Shown here: positions 8,567-17,613 of the stretch, one piece after another
Numbering within the stretch: the first letter of the stretch is position 1
How the letters are laid out: each line of letters starts with the position of its first letter
Origin: Candidatus Saccharibacteria bacterium UBA2112
GTDB lineage: Bacteria > Patescibacteriota > Saccharimonadia > Saccharimonadales > Saccharimonadaceae
Direction: 5' to 3'
DNA length: 43,888 nt
Assembly (NCBI GenBank): GCA_002331045.1
Contig: DCYK01000010.1
Location: 1-43,888 of the forward strand
Made by a program: the position numbers and the translations under genes
Notes under the pieces: generated by a model
Told to the model about the DNA's origin: nothing
Seen by the model: only the letters and a program-made list of their open reading frames with translations
Database searches by the model: none

Positions 8567-9736
8567 ATGAAGAGGATATACATTGAGGGTCTTGGCCTGA
8601 TTGATGGCCACTTTAGCGGTATTGGTCAGTACATATTAGGTATCTTGCGTGGTATGGATCAACTGATTGACGAAAGCCAGTCGACAGGTAAACAATATCC
8701 ACCGGTATACGTCATTATTCCTTATGACAAAGTCGAACGTTTTCAGGAATTCAAGTTTCGCCATATTCGCTACAAGCGTCTTCCGATCCCATTTCGCTAC
8801 CTGGCAAAGCTCTGGCATCATAGTCTTGTACCACCTATCGATCTTTGGTGTGGCCGTGGTACGTATTTTTTTCCTCGTTTTGTTGATATGCCGTTACTTT
8901 TTAGTAGAAATGCCGGGCTCGTTATTTATGATTTGTCATACGAACTGCACCGAGAATTTGCCGACGAAGCAAACGCACGCTTCCTGTCCGCAAAGGTGAG
9001 ACGTTCATTAAAACGAACATCTAACATTATTACTATCTCAGAAAATGCCAAGAAAGAAATCGTAGATTTCTATAAATTTTCAGAAAAGCATGTCCATGTA
9101 GCAACTCCCGCGACAGACCAAACCATTCTTTACAAAAGAAGTACTAAAGAGATCCAACGAGTAAAGATGAAGTATGGCATAGAAGCCGAGAACTATATCT
9201 TAGCCCTATCCAACCTAGAGCCTCGTAAAAACCTGCAAGCACTCGTAGAGGCGTATTGTGACTTACCGCAGTCCAAGCGCAACAAGACAGCTCTACTCCT
9301 TGTCGGCGTGAGCGGCTGGAAGGCAGATGCTCTCTTTGCGGATATTATTGATAGGGTTGCCAATGGCTACAATATTATCCGCCCCTCCCACTACGTAGAT
9401 GACAAGGACAAAGCTGCTATTATTTCAGGTGCATCGCTCTTGGTTTATCCAAGTCATTATGAGGGCTTTGGCATGCCGCCACTTGAAGCACTTGCCTGCG
9501 GTGTGCCTGTGATAACAGCCGATAACTCATCCCTTCCAGAGGTTGTTAAGGGGGTTGGCGCAATGGTCGATGTTTCAAAGAGCAACAAACCTCTAGAGAG
9601 GGAGCTGGCTAACGCCATGAATAATCTAGTCGAGCTACAGTCTTTGGCCCACACAGCCGGGCCAAAGCGCGCAAGCGAGTTCTCGTGGAAGAAAAGCGCT
9701 CAGGTATATTTTAATATCGCTCAGGAGAAGCACTAA
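8567..9736 (+). CDS. Glycosyltransferase family 4 (mannosyltransferase-like)
   Basis: A 389-residue GT4 enzyme. The amino-terminal domain contains the acceptor-side loop GHFSGIGQYILGIL, of the kind found in mannosyl- and rhamnosyltransferases of O-antigen loci. Linker strand YILALSNLEPRKN starts the donor domain, and EGFGMPPLE near residue 298 is the EX7E motif that contacts the nucleotide sugar. It is cytoplasmic and lacks membrane helices. It is translationally coupled to the next GT4 gene: stop and start share one base in a TAATG overlap. With GDP-D-rhamnose enzymes nearby, GDP-mannose or GDP-D-rhamnose is a likely donor, but this is inferred. Confidence 0.88.
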   Translation: MKRIYIEGLGLIDGHFSGIGQYILGILRGMDQLIDESQSTGKQYPPVYVIIPYDKVERFQEFKFRHIRYKRLPIPFRYLAKLWHHSLVPPIDLWCGRGTYFFPRFVDMPLLFSRNAGLVIYDLSYELHREFADEANARFLSAKVRRSLKRTSNIITISENAKKEIVDFYKFSEKHVHVATPATDQTILYKRSTKEIQRVKMKYGIEAENYILALSNLEPRKNLQALVEAYCDLPQSKRNKTALLLVGVSGWKADALFADIIDRVANGYNIIRPSHYVDDKDKAAIISGASLLVYPSHYEGFGMPPLEALACGVPVITADNSSLPEVVKGVGAMVDVSKSNKPLERELANAMNNLVELQSLAHTAGPKRASEFSWKKSAQVYFNIAQEKH

Positions 9737-11037
9737 TGACAACCATAGGCATAGACCTCACACCTATACAAGGCCCACATCGCATGCGAGGTGTTGGCGC
9801 TACAGTAATCAACGTGCTTCGCTCTATACCAGACGAATTCAAGCAAAAACACCATTATGTGTTCTACTGCCACGAGGATTCACATGCAGAGGCTCTCGAG
9901 CTTATTCATGCTAGCACATTCCCAAACACCACCGTCCGTAGCGTAGAGCCACGAGATTTAAATCGTTATCATAGCATTAAAACACCTCGTGGCTTACTAC
10001 AGCTACCCGCTCGCATACTAGAGAGAGTCCAAGACCGCATTGAGGGTGATCACCGTATAAAAGATATTGTCGACCTAGATATTTTTTTACAGTTCGAGCA
10101 GGATATTGTGCCGCCACGCGGCGTGAAAACGGTTATGATTGGGTATGACCTTATTCCCTATGTACTGGAAAGTGATTACTTGTGGTCCTACAAAACAGCA
10201 AGACAAAACCATCGCTATTCTATACTCGCGTCCGTTAAAGCCTACATAAAACGGAGATTTTACCGCAATAATCTGCGTGCATGTGTTAAACGCGCACGAA
10301 AAGTAATTGCTATATCACATCAAACAAAATCAGACTTTGTACGTTATTTAAAGGTTTCCGACAGCAAAATAACGGTAAGCTATCTAGGTATCAATAAAAG
10401 CAGTTTGAAGAGTCTACCAAAGCCAGATTCAGTTATCCGCTACATACATTCTTCCTGGGGGGATATACCCGTAGAGACCTCACTGCCCGCCAAACCGTTT
10501 TTGCTTTTTGTAGGAGGGGCCGATCCGCGTCGTAAATTAACAGACCTTGTTGCGGTCTACAATTTACTAAAAGCGCAAGGCCGCGATATCGCACTTGTTC
10601 TCGCTGGAGACACTATGCTTGGCTTTAGTAGTGTACCAAACATGCCCCTGCAACAAGCACTCCTCAACAGCTCCTATCCTGAAGATATCTACATGCTTGG
10701 GTTTGTAGACGAGGATACTCGCGAATGGCTGTACAAGAATGCTATTGCCTTCGTATATCCTAGTCGTTATGAAGGCTTCGGTCTCCCCATTCTAGAAGCG
10801 ATGCAATACGGCACCCCTGTTATTACCTATAAAAACTCATCAATACAAGAGATTGCTAAAGATAGCGCACTTTACGCACATGATGATAAGACCTTGTTTG
10901 AGCAAGTAAAGTCACTCTCAGAAAATATTGATCTGACTAAAAAATACCGCACTGAAGGCGCAAAACTTGCAAAAGATTACGCGTGGGAAAAGACAAGTAG
11001 CGATATTATGAATATTTGCGAGGAAGTTACTAAATGA
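9736..11037 (+). CDS. Glycosyltransferase family 4
   Basis: A 433-residue GT4 enzyme, second in a coupled pair. The start MTTIGIDLTPIQGPHRMRGVG contains the flexible acceptor loop typical of processive mannosyl/rhamnosyltransferases. The donor half has FVGGADPRRKLTDLV and the EX7E motif EGFGLPILE near residue 345. An internal segment (about 80-130) is longer than in the first GT4 enzyme. It starts at the TAATG overlap with the preceding gene. Its stop overlaps the ATG of a 20-codon open frame (ATGA). The donor is not determinable from sequence; the pairing suggests that two successive linkages of one repeat unit are made together. Confidence 0.87.
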   Translation: MTTIGIDLTPIQGPHRMRGVGATVINVLRSIPDEFKQKHHYVFYCHEDSHAEALELIHASTFPNTTVRSVEPRDLNRYHSIKTPRGLLQLPARILERVQDRIEGDHRIKDIVDLDIFLQFEQDIVPPRGVKTVMIGYDLIPYVLESDYLWSYKTARQNHRYSILASVKAYIKRRFYRNNLRACVKRARKVIAISHQTKSDFVRYLKVSDSKITVSYLGINKSSLKSLPKPDSVIRYIHSSWGDIPVETSLPAKPFLLFVGGADPRRKLTDLVAVYNLLKAQGRDIALVLAGDTMLGFSSVPNMPLQQALLNSSYPEDIYMLGFVDEDTREWLYKNAIAFVYPSRYEGFGLPILEAMQYGTPVITYKNSSIQEIAKDSALYAHDDKTLFEQVKSLSENIDLTKKYRTEGAKLAKDYAWEKTSSDIMNICEEVTK

Positions 11038-11096
11038 ACGAGAAGTTAAAGAATAACCTTTTGGAAATAAAAAGACTTATTGAAAGTATTAAATAG
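11034..11096 (+). CDS. Possible 20-residue micro-ORF
   Basis: An ATG overlaps the preceding GT4 stop (ATGA) and is preceded by GAGGAAG in the GT4 coding end, a usable ribosome-binding site. The frame encodes 20 residues, MNEKLKNNLLEIKRLIESIK, with leucines and isoleucines spaced for an amphipathic helix between lysines. It ends in TAG immediately before the convergent stop at 11097. It could be a real small coupled peptide or the decayed start of a lost gene; sequence alone cannot decide. Confidence 0.3.
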   Translation: MNEKLKNNLLEIKRLIESIK

Positions 11097-14000
11097 TTAG
11101 CGTTCAATACTTTTATCTATAGTCTGGCTATCGAGTGCTTCGACCGTTTTCTCAAACGAAACATCTTCCTCGCACCCTATCGATACGCTATCATACCGTC
11201 CGCTTGCCGTCCGCATGTCTTTGCCATTTTTTTGCACCACAAAATTGATGTCTTTTATACCCGTTGTTCCACAGTGTATAGGGAGCTCAATCCAGCCCTC
11301 CCGCAGACCATTCACCGCATAGTCAGTTTGTACCTTCAAGTGCTCAGATTTATTCAGTCCAGCACTGTTCTGAACCAGTATTTGGTATTCTGCTCCATGG
11401 GTTGGTTTCAAAATCTTGAAATTAATTTCTATTCGATGCATCATGTGTGGCTGTGCAGCAAAGATGTACGGTACACCAAATAGTTTCACCGTATCTCCAT
11501 CATCTCCTTTAAAACTTATATCTCCATGGACCATATTTAGTTCGCGACAATACTCGAAAGCGGCTTTACGCAACTTTTTCGTTACCAGGTGCGGCGTATG
11601 TTGTTCTTTCTTGATAGCTAGTTTTTCGCTAAGTGGTGACGATAGCTTTAATCCATAAAAGAAGTTATCTGTATCTTCGTATATGTGGCTGTAGTAGTTT
11701 TCGTATGTGTATTTAGACGGGACGTAGTTGAACTGCCAATCATTTGGATGTGCTGGCCAATTCAGTGTTTCATATAAATTCTTCTGGACCATCGTTGGGT
11801 AATTCGTTGCTACATAGTTAAAATACATTGACCATTCGTCGACTTGCTTGTCGCCTATTTGCGACTGTAGTTTATCGAGCATCTCGCTGAAGAGCGTTTT
11901 GTTAATGACTTGAGGGCAATGTGACGAATAGCTAAGAAGCTCAAGATGGTTACGCTGTAGCAACTCGGTGGTTTGCTGTTGACCAATGTCGTAGCTAGTA
12001 TCAATTCGCTTCTGGCTCAAAAGATCGTTATAGAAATAGGCTTTGTAGCGGCCGTTTTCTATATAATGCTCAATACCAACCCTCCTAATGGGAAGATTAT
12101 CGTCATCAAGCATTATGTACTGTTCGTCCAATAGCTTAAGCCTGGGTACTGCTGCGCGTAGCATCCAATTTTTCTTTTGATGCGGAGCCTTCACAAACAC
12201 ATCGAACTCTTTCCCCAGCAGCTTCTGTTCGTCCACTACGATAATTTTGTGCTTGGACTTGATATTCTTATAGATAGGCATGAGCTTCTTCTGCGTGATA
12301 ACAACATACTCTTTCACCATTGATGAATATCTATCTGTTTGCCTTATGCATCGCTCAAAATCATCTGGGCGTATACTAATAACAACGTGCTGTAGATTTT
12401 TTTCAGTTCCTAGGGTTGGTTTATTAAGGTCGTGCACGATTGCTTTATGGATTGTCTTGTATACTGTACCCCACTGAATAGTCCCATAATAGCGTTTAAT
12501 TTTATTAACCTTGTTTTTGTAGAAAGACTTGTTGGAATAGAGCCTTATCATACTCTCAAGTTCATTCTCGCTGCCGAACTGTACGTAATCAGCAAAGTCT
12601 AAACCAACTTCATACATCGAACTATTGCGGGAAGTTATGATGGGCCTATTGTACTTTAGTGCCTCCGCCACAGGCAGCCCGTAGCCCTCGTGCTTTGATA
12701 GGTACACATTCAAAAAACTTTTTTTGTAGAGCTTCTCTAAATCGTAGTCGTCAACATCTTTTAACCAAAAAACATTTCTATTAAATAGCTCATCTTGCGT
12801 TAGCTTAGTGATAAACCTTTCGTTGCTCCACCCCTGTCTACCAACGAATACCAATTTTAGTTTTTTATCGTGTTTGTGTATTTTCTTGAATGTATCAAAA
12901 AGCAGCTCTTGATCCTTACGTGGCTCCAAAGTTCCAACAAAAAGAATATACTTACTCCACAATATTTTGCGTAAGCGTTTCGGGTATTTGTCATTTTTAC
13001 TCTTCAAAGCAAAATCACTACCAAGCCCTGTCACAAGTGTACTGATATGACGATCTACGCCCCGTTCCATTTTGTATTGCAAGAAATCTTTCTCGCTTGA
13101 TCGTGAGTCGGTCATAACCATATCCGCATACTCATAAACTGCTTCTAAGAACTTCGGGAAATCCTTTTGCGTTTGCGGGTGCGTCAATTCCTTTTGATAA
13201 ATCGGCGTAAGATCATAGATGTAGGTATATACCTTCGCATTATTAGACTTCAGCATTGCATATAATTCACGCCTGTCTGGTTTGCTGCTCCACACCAAAT
13301 CGATATCAAAAAATATATCACCATCTTTTATCTGAGTAATTTCGATTTCGTGTGTTGGATTGAGTGCTTCATAGTGAAGCGAGCTGGCAAGTTCTTTCAT
13401 GTCGTGGTTTGCGAATACAGCGTACTTACCCCTGGTATCATCGTAAAAAATTGCTTTAGCGTCATAGCCTTCCGTATTATCCATAAAGTACGGCAAGAGA
13501 CTTCTAACCACTCGCTGGATTCCTGTCAAGCCGCGCCCTTTATATAAGGTTGTTACGTCGATGTACACCGTCTGCTGGGGGTAGTTTAATGCTTTTTTGA
13601 TACTCCGCTCTAATGGAAATAACCGACTTGCCCATTCCACAGAGTCGACCGTTTCTTGCTGTTTCGCCGAGCGTGCTTTAAGGCTGCTTTTTATTGATTT
13701 AGTAATCGCCTTTTTAAATTCGGTCGAACTTGAGACAACCCTGACGTTAGGTAGATCTATGAATTCTTCATATCCCCTAAACGCAAATTTGCTCGCAACA
13801 ATCTTTTTATTCGCTAGCAGCGCCTCGGCTGTTTTTAAATTCGATCCACCTCCTGATAGTATCGGCAGCAAGATAGTGTCGCTCACATGCAGCAACGCGC
13901 TTAAGTCGGACTCATCGACCCTACCTAATGCCTCAACCTTTTCCCAAAATGCTTTGTCCGTGATATTTTGCTTAAAATAGTCAGACACAGCACCGACCAA

Positions 14001-14783
14001 AAATATCTTTGCTCCTCTGTCTAGGTAGGACAGGTCGGTTCCGACCATCTTCTCAAAACCTTTCCAGTTTGGCGCATGACCACTGCCTACAAATAAAATT
14101 GGCTTAGTTATTTTGTGCTTCTTTAGGTATGTTTCCCATTTTTGAATGGATCGTTTCGAAGGTACGCTCCTTGCTATACCATTCGGAATAGTTAGTACGT
14201 CCTTTGTGCCAAGTCTTCTGTGGTCTTCTGCATCTTCGTTGCTAACCGCAAAGACAAAATCCGCTTCTTGACTTACTTTTCGTTCAAGTTTTTCAATTTG
14301 TTCAACGATTGGCTGATACACATCTTTGCCAACGCCCAAATCAATGAACGTATCTTTTTTCATATCCGACTCAATATTGTGAGAACTCAGAATGATCTTT
14401 GGCTTTACTCTACACTCTTTTAATAACTTGAGTAGACTGTCATAAAAGAATGGTTGTTCAATTTCAATGATGTCCGGCTTTTCGCGATTAATATACTCGA
14501 TCAGTGAGTGCTTTATGTGCGGATCATCATAGAGCGCCCGTCCTGTAATCATTGCGGCATTGTATGGCATCTTTTGGTAATGAGACAAAATATTTACGTC
14601 GGATATCAGCAAATCGTTTTCACCACGATCAATATAATGATTTGGGTTATAGATAGCCTTGAAGTCTACCCGCGCAAAGATATTCTTATAATGATCAACA
14701 ATCGCATGCAACCGCTTCTGACCACCATGCTGGGGGCTGACTATGGGGTATGGGGCTATAATAAGTATTTTCTTATGTATCAT
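11097..14783 (-). CDS. Giant glycosyltransferase fusion: GT4 + GT4 + GT-A-like + beta-sandwich
   Basis: A 1228-residue cytoplasmic protein. Residues about 1-395 form one GT-B/GT4 unit (KKILIIAPYPIVSPQHGGQKR at the start; ILFVGSGHAPNWKGFE as donor-domain start). Residues about 405-790 form a second GT4 (GRGLTGIQRVVRS; LFVGTLEPRKDQELL; EGYGLPVAE). Residues about 805-1080 resemble a GT-A enzyme: an opening VVISIRPDDFERC and an acidic DDDN at 893-896 that could bind a metal-nucleotide sugar (compare DUF6492). A beta-sandwich tail (about 1090-1210) may bind carbohydrate. The ATG at 14783 is preferred; an upstream GTG (14816) would overlap the sulfotransferase by 23 bp and lacks a ribosome-binding site. 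The block looks AT-rich. One protein may build a whole oligosaccharide repeat. Confidence 0.82.
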   Translation of the reverse strand: MIHKKILIIAPYPIVSPQHGGQKRLHAIVDHYKNIFARVDFKAIYNPNHYIDRGENDLLISDVNILSHYQKMPYNAAMITGRALYDDPHIKHSLIEYINREKPDIIEIEQPFFYDSLLKLLKECRVKPKIILSSHNIESDMKKDTFIDLGVGKDVYQPIVEQIEKLERKVSQEADFVFAVSNEDAEDHRRLGTKDVLTIPNGIARSVPSKRSIQKWETYLKKHKITKPILFVGSGHAPNWKGFEKMVGTDLSYLDRGAKIFLVGAVSDYFKQNITDKAFWEKVEALGRVDESDLSALLHVSDTILLPILSGGGSNLKTAEALLANKKIVASKFAFRGYEEFIDLPNVRVVSSSTEFKKAITKSIKSSLKARSAKQQETVDSVEWASRLFPLERSIKKALNYPQQTVYIDVTTLYKGRGLTGIQRVVRSLLPYFMDNTEGYDAKAIFYDDTRGKYAVFANHDMKELASSLHYEALNPTHEIEITQIKDGDIFFDIDLVWSSKPDRRELYAMLKSNNAKVYTYIYDLTPIYQKELTHPQTQKDFPKFLEAVYEYADMVMTDSRSSEKDFLQYKMERGVDRHISTLVTGLGSDFALKSKNDKYPKRLRKILWSKYILFVGTLEPRKDQELLFDTFKKIHKHDKKLKLVFVGRQGWSNERFITKLTQDELFNRNVFWLKDVDDYDLEKLYKKSFLNVYLSKHEGYGLPVAEALKYNRPIITSRNSSMYEVGLDFADYVQFGSENELESMIRLYSNKSFYKNKVNKIKRYYGTIQWGTVYKTIHKAIVHDLNKPTLGTEKNLQHVVISIRPDDFERCIRQTDRYSSMVKEYVVITQKKLMPIYKNIKSKHKIIVVDEQKLLGKEFDVFVKAPHQKKNWMLRAAVPRLKLLDEQYIMLDDDNLPIRRVGIEHYIENGRYKAYFYNDLLSQKRIDTSYDIGQQQTTELLQRNHLELLSYSSHCPQVINKTLFSEMLDKLQSQIGDKQVDEWSMYFNYVATNYPTMVQKNLYETLNWPAHPNDWQFNYVPSKYTYENYYSHIYEDTDNFFYGLKLSSPLSEKLAIKKEQHTPHLVTKKLRKAAFEYCRELNMVHGDISFKGDDGDTVKLFGVPYIFAAQPHMMHRIEINFKILKPTHGAEYQILVQNSAGLNKSEHLKVQTDYAVNGLREGWIELPIHCGTTGIKDINFVVQKNGKDMRTASGRYDSVSIGCEEDVSFEKTVEALDSQTIDKSIER

Positions 14784-14793
14784 TATGCTTTTG

Positions 14794-15537
14794 TCAAGCC
14801 TTTGTTTTAGAACCACTAAAGCTAAGGATACTTCGAAAGCCGTAAATAAATTTTACATACCAATACAGCATTATATCCGCCCTGTTTAGAGATCGAATAC
14901 GTCTATCCTCTTTTGTTGAGTTACTTGGGCGATTTTTCGTCACATTCTCTCTGGCGGAAATTTTTTCATTCGGAGCAATATGCAGCCGTTTGATCAACAA
15001 CTCCAGGGACTTCTCTGTTTCGTCTGTTAATCCTACAAATATTTTATTTTTCCATATAGAGAATATCGCTCTAAAAAATAGAAGCAGACTGTTTACATTT
15101 ACGGGGTCATCTACCGCTCCAGATATATACCTGCACTGACAGTTTGATATGTCTTTTAATACCTCTTGATCTTCTGTATTTAGAAAATCTAAGAAACTAT
15201 CACTCTCACCTGCACGCCTTACACCATAATAACTTGGGTTTCTATCTGGTGTATATAAAGCATGTTGATGCGATTTCCAGTAATAATAGAGAGAGGACAC
15301 CCTTTCATACGGGTTTCGCACAAAAGTAAAATACTCTAACTCTTCATCGGTAATCTTCTTTATGTCATTGATACCAAAGTGACCGGCAAAAAACTGTTTA
15401 CCCTCTAACGCCGAGTGTTTAACATGATTCACATAAACACCTGTGGAAAATCTGTCTTTCTCAAATGCACTCGAGAGAACTTTATAGATAGATGTCCCCG
15501 CGGTCTTTGGTATGTGAATAAAAATCAGCTTCTTCAT
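14794..15537 (-). CDS. Sulfotransferase (Sulfotransfer_2 type)
   Basis: A 247-residue sulfotransferase. The 5'-phosphosulfate loop IPKTAGTS (9-16) and 3'-phosphate motif RNPYERVSSLY (74-84) are the two PAPS-binding signatures of the Sulfotransfer_2 family (carbohydrate sulfotransferases, PF03567). No signal peptide or membrane helix is seen, so it would act in the cytoplasm before export. The start overlaps the stop of the Wzt gene (ATGA, 4 bp), so it belongs to the wzm-wzt operon, which implies that the exported polymer itself is sulfated. It is only distantly similar to the sulfotransferase at 1863, so the two probably modify different positions or sugars. The family call is firm; acceptor unknown. 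Confidence 0.9.
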   Translation of the reverse strand: MKKLIFIHIPKTAGTSIYKVLSSAFEKDRFSTGVYVNHVKHSALEGKQFFAGHFGINDIKKITDEELEYFTFVRNPYERVSSLYYYWKSHQHALYTPDRNPSYYGVRRAGESDSFLDFLNTEDQEVLKDISNCQCRYISGAVDDPVNVNSLLLFFRAIFSIWKNKIFVGLTDETEKSLELLIKRLHIAPNEKISARENVTKNRPSNSTKEDRRIRSLNRADIMLYWYVKFIYGFRSILSFSGSKTKA

Positions 15538-16721
15538 ACATCTATTCCCGATCTAGCGTCAATTTCTACAGTTATACCCGGATAAACAGGGTATGGCGTG
15601 CGCTGCCTACTAGCTTTTCGAACCGTAAAAGCACGTTCTATCTTGTGAAAAACCTGCGTGAGGGTATCATTGGAAACAACTATATCGATGTCATACAGCC
15701 CATCATGTAAGATATCGTCAAATGACCAGGCTAGCTTCACTTTTCCGCCCTTGAGGTCTATGGATTTCTGCATAATTCTAGAGTTCGTACCAAACAATGC
15801 TCGACCCGCTGCATCACTTACTTTAAAGCCAGCTATCACATTCTTTGCACCTAGTGATTCAATGGTAAAGTCCATATGGTACTTGTTATTCTTTAGTACT
15901 AGGTTTTGATTTGTTATTTTTGCTCCTTCTTTAGGTATCGTGTTAGCCTTGTTGCTGCTGCTAGAGTTTTTCGGCAATAGGATTTTTAAGTACTCGTCGG
16001 CAACTTTGTCTGGGTCGCCAACGAAGACCGTCCTGCTGTCATTCATGAGTATGGCTCGGTCACAATATTCGCGGACTGCGGTCATGTCGTGAGTCACAAA
16101 CACCACAGTTTGTTTGTCTTTTTTTAGCTTTTTAAAGTAGTCAAAGCACTTCCTTTGGAAATCCGCATCACCTACCGCTAGTACCTCGTCAATCAGTAGT
16201 ACATCGGCCTCCGAACGGGTGGCGACTGAAAAAGCAAGACGCACTTGCATACCGCTCGAGTAATTTCTTAGTTTTTGATCCATGAATGCCTCAAGCTCGG
16301 CAAATTCCACTATGTCATCATACATTGCATCGATTTCTTTTTCGCTAAAGCCGTTTAGCGCACCGCTCAGATACACATTTTCTCGACCTGTCAGCTCCGG
16401 GTTAAAACCCACGCCAAGCTCAATGAATGGCACAAGCCTGCCCCTAACACTCACCTCACCACGCGTTGGCTGGTATATCTCTGCCAAAATCTTTAAAAGT
16501 GTGCTTTTGCCGCTTCCATTACGACCAACAATACCAAAGAACTCACCCTCGCGAACATCAAAGCTAATGTTTCGTAGTGCATGTTGTGCCTCGACTGTTT
16601 TGTTTCCCCTAAATACTTGGAGTGGACGAATGAATATATCTTTAATAGACGAGACTTTTTGGTGTGGTAGTTTGAAGTTTTTCGACACGTTATTTACTGA
16701 AATTGCGATGCGCTCACTCAT
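15534..16721 (-). CDS. wzt: Polysaccharide ABC exporter ATPase with substrate-binding tail (Wzt)
   Basis: A 395-residue ABC ATPase of the Wzt/TagH group. Walker A is GRNGSGKST (66-74), the ABC signature is YSSGMQ (154-159), Walker B is LLIDE (175-179), and the H-loop is in VFVTHDM. A carboxy-terminal extension (about 260-395) of alternating strands matches the Wzt carbohydrate-binding domain that recognises the finished polymer in O-antigen transporters. The ATG at 16721 is chosen because GGAGGAG lies just upstream; an upstream in-frame codon (16778) would overlap the permease gene. It pairs with the permease directly upstream and is followed by the coupled sulfotransferase. The tail suggests export of a capped or modified chain. 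Confidence 0.93.
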   Translation of the reverse strand: MSERIAISVNNVSKNFKLPHQKVSSIKDIFIRPLQVFRGNKTVEAQHALRNISFDVREGEFFGIVGRNGSGKSTLLKILAEIYQPTRGEVSVRGRLVPFIELGVGFNPELTGRENVYLSGALNGFSEKEIDAMYDDIVEFAELEAFMDQKLRNYSSGMQVRLAFSVATRSEADVLLIDEVLAVGDADFQRKCFDYFKKLKKDKQTVVFVTHDMTAVREYCDRAILMNDSRTVFVGDPDKVADEYLKILLPKNSSSSNKANTIPKEGAKITNQNLVLKNNKYHMDFTIESLGAKNVIAGFKVSDAAGRALFGTNSRIMQKSIDLKGGKVKLAWSFDDILHDGLYDIDIVVSNDTLTQVFHKIERAFTVRKASRQRTPYPVYPGITVEIDARSGIDV

Positions 16722-16722
16722 G

Positions 16723-17538
16723 CTAGATCTCCTCCGCAAATAATGGCGATTTATGCCTGAAATATATCGCCGAGGCAACTGTTACTACAGCGACAATAGT
16801 AAACGGAATTAGCCAGTATAAACTTCCTGCAAAAACGGTATGAACGGTGTCCGTCTGCACAGTCACGAGAGCATACCGTGCATCTTGTATAATTTGCGCC
16901 ATCGGGTTTATTAGCAGGAATTTACTAGCAAATTCCGAAAACTGTTCTACCAGTGAAAGCGGGTAGAGGATTGGGGTAAGATAAAACCCAGCCTGAATCA
17001 AAACCTCCCATACATAATTGATATCCCTAAAGCGAACATAGAGGGCACTCAATAGAAAACTCATACCAAGTGCAAATATAAAAAGCTCGAGGATAATCAG
17101 CGGTAGCCAGACGATATTCCATGTTAGATCTACTCCGTTGAATACGATAAATAGCATAACTACTAGCAGATTTATCACTAGGTTAATAAGTGCTGAAACC
17201 GAACCGGCAACGACAACCACATAACGCGGAAAGGCAAGCTTTCGCATCAAATCGCCTTTGCCTACTATAGATGTCACACCGTTTACTGTCACTTCTACAA
17301 AATAGCTCCACAGTACCACACCGAGGAGAAGATAGACAGGATAATGCGGAATTGCATCACCAAAACGGAGAAAGTTAACAAACACAACGTACAATACGGC
17401 AAAAAGTGCTAAGGGTCGCAACAAAGTCCATAAGTAGCCAAGTACCGATCCCTTGTAACGTAGTTTGAAATCAGTAACAACGAGCTGTTTAAGAATAATG
17501 AACGAATAGCGATAGCGCTGTTTTAATTGATCCATCAT
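16723..17538 (-). CDS. wzm: Polysaccharide ABC exporter permease (Wzm, ABC-2 type)
   Basis: A 271-residue ABC-2 permease with six predicted membrane helices (near residues 31-56, 66-90, 110-136, 142-165, 172-192 and 230-258). The amino-terminal segment DFKLRYKGSVLGYLWTLLRP is the conserved amphipathic/coupling stretch of Wzm/TagG permeases. With Wzt it would move an undecaprenyl- or other lipid-linked glycan across the membrane. It is the first gene of the wzm-wzt-sulfotransferase operon. The -10 box lies 8 nt before the ATG, so its transcript may be nearly leaderless. The call is firm. Confidence 0.94.
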   Translation of the reverse strand: MMDQLKQRYRYSFIILKQLVVTDFKLRYKGSVLGYLWTLLRPLALFAVLYVVFVNFLRFGDAIPHYPVYLLLGVVLWSYFVEVTVNGVTSIVGKGDLMRKLAFPRYVVVVAGSVSALINLVINLLVVMLFIVFNGVDLTWNIVWLPLIILELFIFALGMSFLLSALYVRFRDINYVWEVLIQAGFYLTPILYPLSLVEQFSEFASKFLLINPMAQIIQDARYALVTVQTDTVHTVFAGSLYWLIPFTIVAVVTVASAIYFRHKSPLFAEEI

Positions 17539-17546
17539 TGCATTCC

Positions 17547-17552
17547 ATTATA
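17547..17552 (-). promoter_or_regulatory. -10 box (TATAAT) for the wzm-wzt operon
   Basis: On the minus strand a perfect TATAAT ends 8 nt before the first ATG of wzm (17538; a second ATG follows at once). No ribosome-binding site fits in the gap and no convincing -35 was found. Confidence 0.5.
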
Positions 17553-17613
17553 GCGCATTTACTACTGTTGCGCATACGTATTCTATATGATATATTTCAA
17601 TTATATGTTGAAT

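Noticed and set aside
16722..16778. Longer amino terminus of Wzt
   Set aside because: It would lie within the wzm coding end, while a GGAGGAG ribosome-binding site sits just before the ATG at 16721.
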